A stretch of DNA of 44,776 nt from Mediterranea massiliensis. Its GTDB lineage: Bacteria; Bacteroidota; Bacteroidia; Bacteroidales; Bacteroidaceae. Of the stretch, positions 42,358-44,776 are shown piece after piece; within the stretch, counting starts at the first letter, position 1, and every line of letters starts with the position of its first letter. The notes under the pieces were generated by a model that saw only the letters and a list, made by a program, of their open reading frames with translations, did not search any database and was not told the DNA's origin. A program made the translations under genes and the position numbers. The DNA lies in the NCBI GenBank assembly GCA_015060685.1, contig SUXZ01000020.1, positions 1 to 44,776 on the forward strand. The letters run 5' to 3'.

Positions 42358-42419
42358 TATGAGTTTTGAGTTTTGAGTTAATTTCCTAATTCTCAATTTT
42401 TAATTTTTAATTCTTAATT
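42358..42419. repeat. Heptameric GAGTTTT and TTTTAAT repeats
   Basis: GAGTTTT occurs twice followed by GAGTTAA, then TCTCAAT, TTTTAAT, TTTTAAT, TCTTAAT: a clear 7-base period. It fills the gap between the VapE-type gene and the DUF6078 gene. Confidence 0.65.
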
Positions 42420-44516
42420 TACACAGACCAGGTGATAAAGCGTTCCGTATCGGCTATGGCGCGACGGCAGCTTATGCTTCGCCAACGTTCGTCCAAGGAG
42501 GCGCACCTTCTTATCGGAGAACTTCAGGTTGCTCTTCGAAACAAGCCGTTCCATAATCTCGGTAGTGGAGAGCCACTCGCCGGCCTCATCCTCGTCGGCA
42601 GCACGGAAGAAGCTGAAGAAGAGTTGCTCTTCGGGGCTGTTCTGCTCAAACTCGCGGTTGTGTTCGGTCATCACCTGCTCGTCTTCGTAGTCGAACCAAT
42701 AGCGTTCGCCCTGCTCCAACTCATACATGGCCTGGGCATAAAGCTGTTCGTAGTCGATGGGCGGTGTCTCTATCTGTCCGGTCACCTCCACGCAGATGAA
42801 TCGGCGACTTCCACTGGGGTCGGTCAGCAAATCCTTTTGGTTGCTGGTGGCGATAAACGAGGCATAGCGTTGCATCTCGAGCATGGCCGTTCCGTAGGGT
42901 TTGCGCACGTTGAGCACCGGTTTCTGCAAGATATGTTTCAGGAAGCCCTGTTGCGTCACGCTGACCTGGTCGAACTCGTCGATGTTTATCAACGCAAAGC
43001 GGTTCAGGCAGAGTTCGGCATCCTTCTTGCGCGAGAAGTCGATGCTATCGGTGTAGTAGGTACGCAATTCGGGTGGCACCAAATTGCGGCAGAAGGTGGA
43101 TTTGCGTGTACCTTGCGCGCCCACCAACAGGGGCGACACACTATTGGCATACTTCTTGTCGACGCCTCCACGCCAATGAACCACCATATTCAGGAACCAC
43201 CGATGAAACAGCTCGCGCCACTTCGGATAATTGCAGGGTACGGTATCTGCCAACGCATCGATGCGGTTGCGCCCATCCCAATGCGGCAAGCCATACAGAT
43301 ACTCCTCCAACGGATTGAAGGTAGGCACACGATTGGAATAGACATAGCGGTTTATATCCCTGTCCCACAACGGGATGCCCTCTTTCTGTGCATCAATGGC
43401 GATGCTGTTCAACGCCCGTTTGTCCATCGGCAGGAAATGGAAGCGATAGGTATAGCGTTCGCGATACTCCACTTCACCGATTTGGGTATTGTAGCGCAAT
43501 TCATAACGACGTTTCATGAACTCTTCCAGCTGCATGGCCAAGCGTTGCTCTTTCGGCAGAAGCGTCCAAGCCTCTATCGTACCATTGGCCTCGTTATAGG
43601 CATCACGGAAGATACTTCTAATCAGCTCTTCACGCACCTTGCGGTGGAAGTAGAAGAGTGTGCGATGCACCGACTCCTCCTCCGGCAACCCCGATGCGGC
43701 ACAATGTTGCGCCAACGACACAAGAACGGGGTGCAAGTCGTTATCCGCCGGCAGCTTACCGGCACGGCGCGCCTCGCCCACCTCCACACGGGCTTTGCAC
43801 AAAGCAGCCTGATGCAACAACGCCACGGCCTCCATCTGCTCGAACCCCGGCACCGCACGCTTCCAAGGCGACTCTTCAGCTTGCAGATGCTCTGCATAAG
43901 TCGTTTCGGCGGGCAACGATACGGGTTGCGTCAGGTAAAACTGCACAGAATCGGGACGATAAAGCACTTCCGGGTCGAACGACAAGCGAGAATAGCCGTC
44001 GATACGCGGTTCGCGCGGCACTATCTGAAAAGGCAGATGCGGTTGGTAGCACTGCACCGCCAAGCGATAGGCATGTGCATGAAACAGCTCAGCCTCCTCC
44101 TCGGACGTGGGCAACGTATTGTCCGGACGGGTAAAGGTTGTCCAGATCTTCACCGAACGCCCACTACTTCCCATGAACACGCAACGTGTTTGCGGCAATT
44201 GCCAGGCGCGCTGCTTCACCAACTCCACCTCCGAGCGGCCCGACAAGGGGCCTACCGTCAGCTCCACCACACCATTGTACTGCTTCAAGTAACGGCCACC
44301 CCGGCTACGGCCATACTCCACCGCCGGCAGAATCCTTGGCAACGCCTCAAGACCTGCCGGCACCTCATCGGGCAGCACATAGCGCAACTGAAGACGAAAT
44401 TCGCCGACAGGCTTCTCCTTCGTCTCCTCCTTCATCCGCGCCAACCAATCATCCATCGTCAGCACCGTCATGGCCGTTTGGCCACCCTTCTTTTTCCTAA
44501 GCTGAGTAATCTTCAT
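42414..44516 (-). CDS. BT4734-like / VapE-type helicase-primase protein
   Basis: The 700-residue protein has an N-terminal BT4734-like (primase-related) domain (about 40-200), a linker, a VapE/VirE P-loop domain (about 390-600; Walker A GAQGTRKSTF near 468-477, Walker B-type LINIDEFDQ near 513, sensor FIATSNQKDLL) and a C-terminal DUF3874-like domain (about 620-695). Such proteins are replication functions of phages, satellites and plasmids, but this copy stands among housekeeping genes with normal GC. A Shine-Dalgarno-like AAGGAG eight bases before the ATG, rare in this phylum, and a promoter at 44570-44540 support the start. Confidence 0.85.
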   Translation of the reverse strand: MKITQLRKKKGGQTAMTVLTMDDWLARMKEETKEKPVGEFRLQLRYVLPDEVPAGLEALPRILPAVEYGRSRGGRYLKQYNGVVELTVGPLSGRSEVELVKQRAWQLPQTRCVFMGSSGRSVKIWTTFTRPDNTLPTSEEEAELFHAHAYRLAVQCYQPHLPFQIVPREPRIDGYSRLSFDPEVLYRPDSVQFYLTQPVSLPAETTYAEHLQAEESPWKRAVPGFEQMEAVALLHQAALCKARVEVGEARRAGKLPADNDLHPVLVSLAQHCAASGLPEEESVHRTLFYFHRKVREELIRSIFRDAYNEANGTIEAWTLLPKEQRLAMQLEEFMKRRYELRYNTQIGEVEYRERYTYRFHFLPMDKRALNSIAIDAQKEGIPLWDRDINRYVYSNRVPTFNPLEEYLYGLPHWDGRNRIDALADTVPCNYPKWRELFHRWFLNMVVHWRGGVDKKYANSVSPLLVGAQGTRKSTFCRNLVPPELRTYYTDSIDFSRKKDAELCLNRFALINIDEFDQVSVTQQGFLKHILQKPVLNVRKPYGTAMLEMQRYASFIATSNQKDLLTDPSGSRRFICVEVTGQIETPPIDYEQLYAQAMYELEQGERYWFDYEDEQVMTEHNREFEQNSPEEQLFFSFFRAADEDEAGEWLSTTEIMERLVSKSNLKFSDKKVRLLGRTLAKHKLPSRHSRYGTLYHLVCVN

Positions 44517-44539
44517 GTCTTGTTCTCCTTTTTATGCCA

Positions 44540-44570
44540 TAAAGATACAACATTTTAGGCCGAAAATCAA
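44540..44570 (-). promoter_or_regulatory. Promoter of the VapE-type gene
   Basis: On the minus strand TTG at 44570-44568, 20 bases and TATCTTTA at 44547-44540 fit the consensus with one change. It gives a leader of about 20 bases that includes AAGGAG. Confidence 0.65.
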
Positions 44571-44650
44571 GTTTATTGCATTAAAAATTTGTTAAAATGC
44601 ACACTTTTTGCATCCAAAAATCCATATTCTTCACTTGTTTTCCCTCATTG

Positions 44651-44776
44651 TGTAGTGTACTAAATAAGTTGACACAACTCAAAAAAGTTATGCGCAACTC
44701 AATTAGCAATTCTCTCCGCCTGGAGATTGTGGACGTTTATTACCACAGTAGTATTAGTAAGTTGGATATCTGTAAA
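44651..44776 (+). mobile_element. Left end of an IS3-like insertion sequence (cut by the window edge)
   Basis: TGTAGTGTACTAAATAAGTT followed by GACA resembles the terminal inverted repeats of IS3-family elements (5'-TG, and a GTTGACA-like block). A transposase-like frame starts 39 bases inside. The right end and target duplication lie outside the window. The element begins about 80 bases upstream of the VapE promoter. Confidence 0.6.
44690..44776 (+). CDS. Transposase OrfA-like protein, first 29 residues
   Basis: The frame from the ATG at 44690 runs open to the window edge: MRNSISNSLRLEIVDVYYHS then SISKLDICK. The arrangement (short basic start, helix, S-I-S-K-x-D-I-C-K) resembles the helix-turn-helix opening of IS3-type OrfA proteins. 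Only 29 residues are visible, so the family is not certain. Confidence 0.5.
   Translation, partial: MRNSISNSLRLEIVDVYYHSSISKLDICK

Noticed and set aside
41342..42376. 344-codon plus-strand open frame
   Set aside because: Antisense to the DJ-1 and DUF6078 genes and crosses their intergenic gap.
42432..44558. 708-codon plus-strand open frame
   Set aside because: Antisense to the VapE-type gene, which has P-loop motifs, a promoter and a Shine-Dalgarno site. The His/Gln/Leu/Arg-rich product has no domain.
1..44776. tRNA or rRNA genes
   Set aside because: No cloverleaf or conserved rRNA segments were recognised by eye apart from the tRNA-like end of tmRNA.

Overview
The window looks like a piece of chromosome from the order Bacteroidales, most likely Bacteroidaceae (Bacteroides/Phocaeicola type). 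The protein families point this way: BT4734-like/VapE protein, DUF6078, DUF6261, a DAHP synthase-chorismate mutase fusion, and the coiled-coil/zapA/rny cluster. So do the promoters, many of which carry the Bacteroidetes -7 element TAnnTTTG, some with TTG about 20 bases upstream. Genus is an inference; nothing here fixes the species.

Layout. (1) 1-5.4 kb is an AT-rich accessory stretch: a partial DUF6261 gene, a lipoprotein, a RES-domain (NAD-degrading toxin-type) protein, a GIY-YIG nuclease flanked by six repeated modules, a small CxCxxC protein, and a nucleotidyltransferase/HEPN pair. (2) 5.4-9.3 kb is core: a UDG-superfamily protein and an unknown partner on the minus strand, then a plus-strand operon of a coiled-coil protein, ZapA and RNase Y with a strong terminator. 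After it comes an array of GGTTAAACC palindromes with an exact 22-base period. (3) 9.36-21.8 kb holds a TauE/SafE permease and a large tripartite ABC efflux locus: adaptor, permease, permease, ATPase, permease, permease, TolC, then an NtrC-type regulator and its sensor kinase. A sigma-54 type promoter with upstream CGGACA dyads precedes the adaptor, which suggests an autoregulated circuit. (4) 21.9-27.6 kb holds tmRNA (minus strand), a thioesterase, recJ, a RecQ-family helicase and a TPR protein. (5) 27.6-31.8 kb is the phenylalanine/tyrosine operon (prephenate dehydratase, aminotransferase, DAHP synthase-chorismate mutase, prephenate dehydrogenase). A Phe/Tyr-rich leader peptide and an attenuator precede it. 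(6) 31.9-44.5 kb is housekeeping: a small membrane protein and dnaG on the plus strand, then minus-strand folE, SPOR, tpiA, DoxX/MauE, M23-LysM, recG, ispD, DJ-1, DUF6078 and a VapE-type primase/helicase. (7) At the right edge the left end of an IS3-like insertion sequence begins.

The most interesting item is the 28-codon leader peptide at 27732-27818 (11 of residues 4-16 are Phe or Tyr) with mutually exclusive antiterminator and terminator arms: classical ribosome-mediated attenuation in a Bacteroidetes aromatic amino-acid operon. Next are the predicted sigma-54 circuit of the duplicated-permease pump, the modular GIY-YIG protein, the 22-base palindrome array and the recurrent 7-base-period intergenic repeats.
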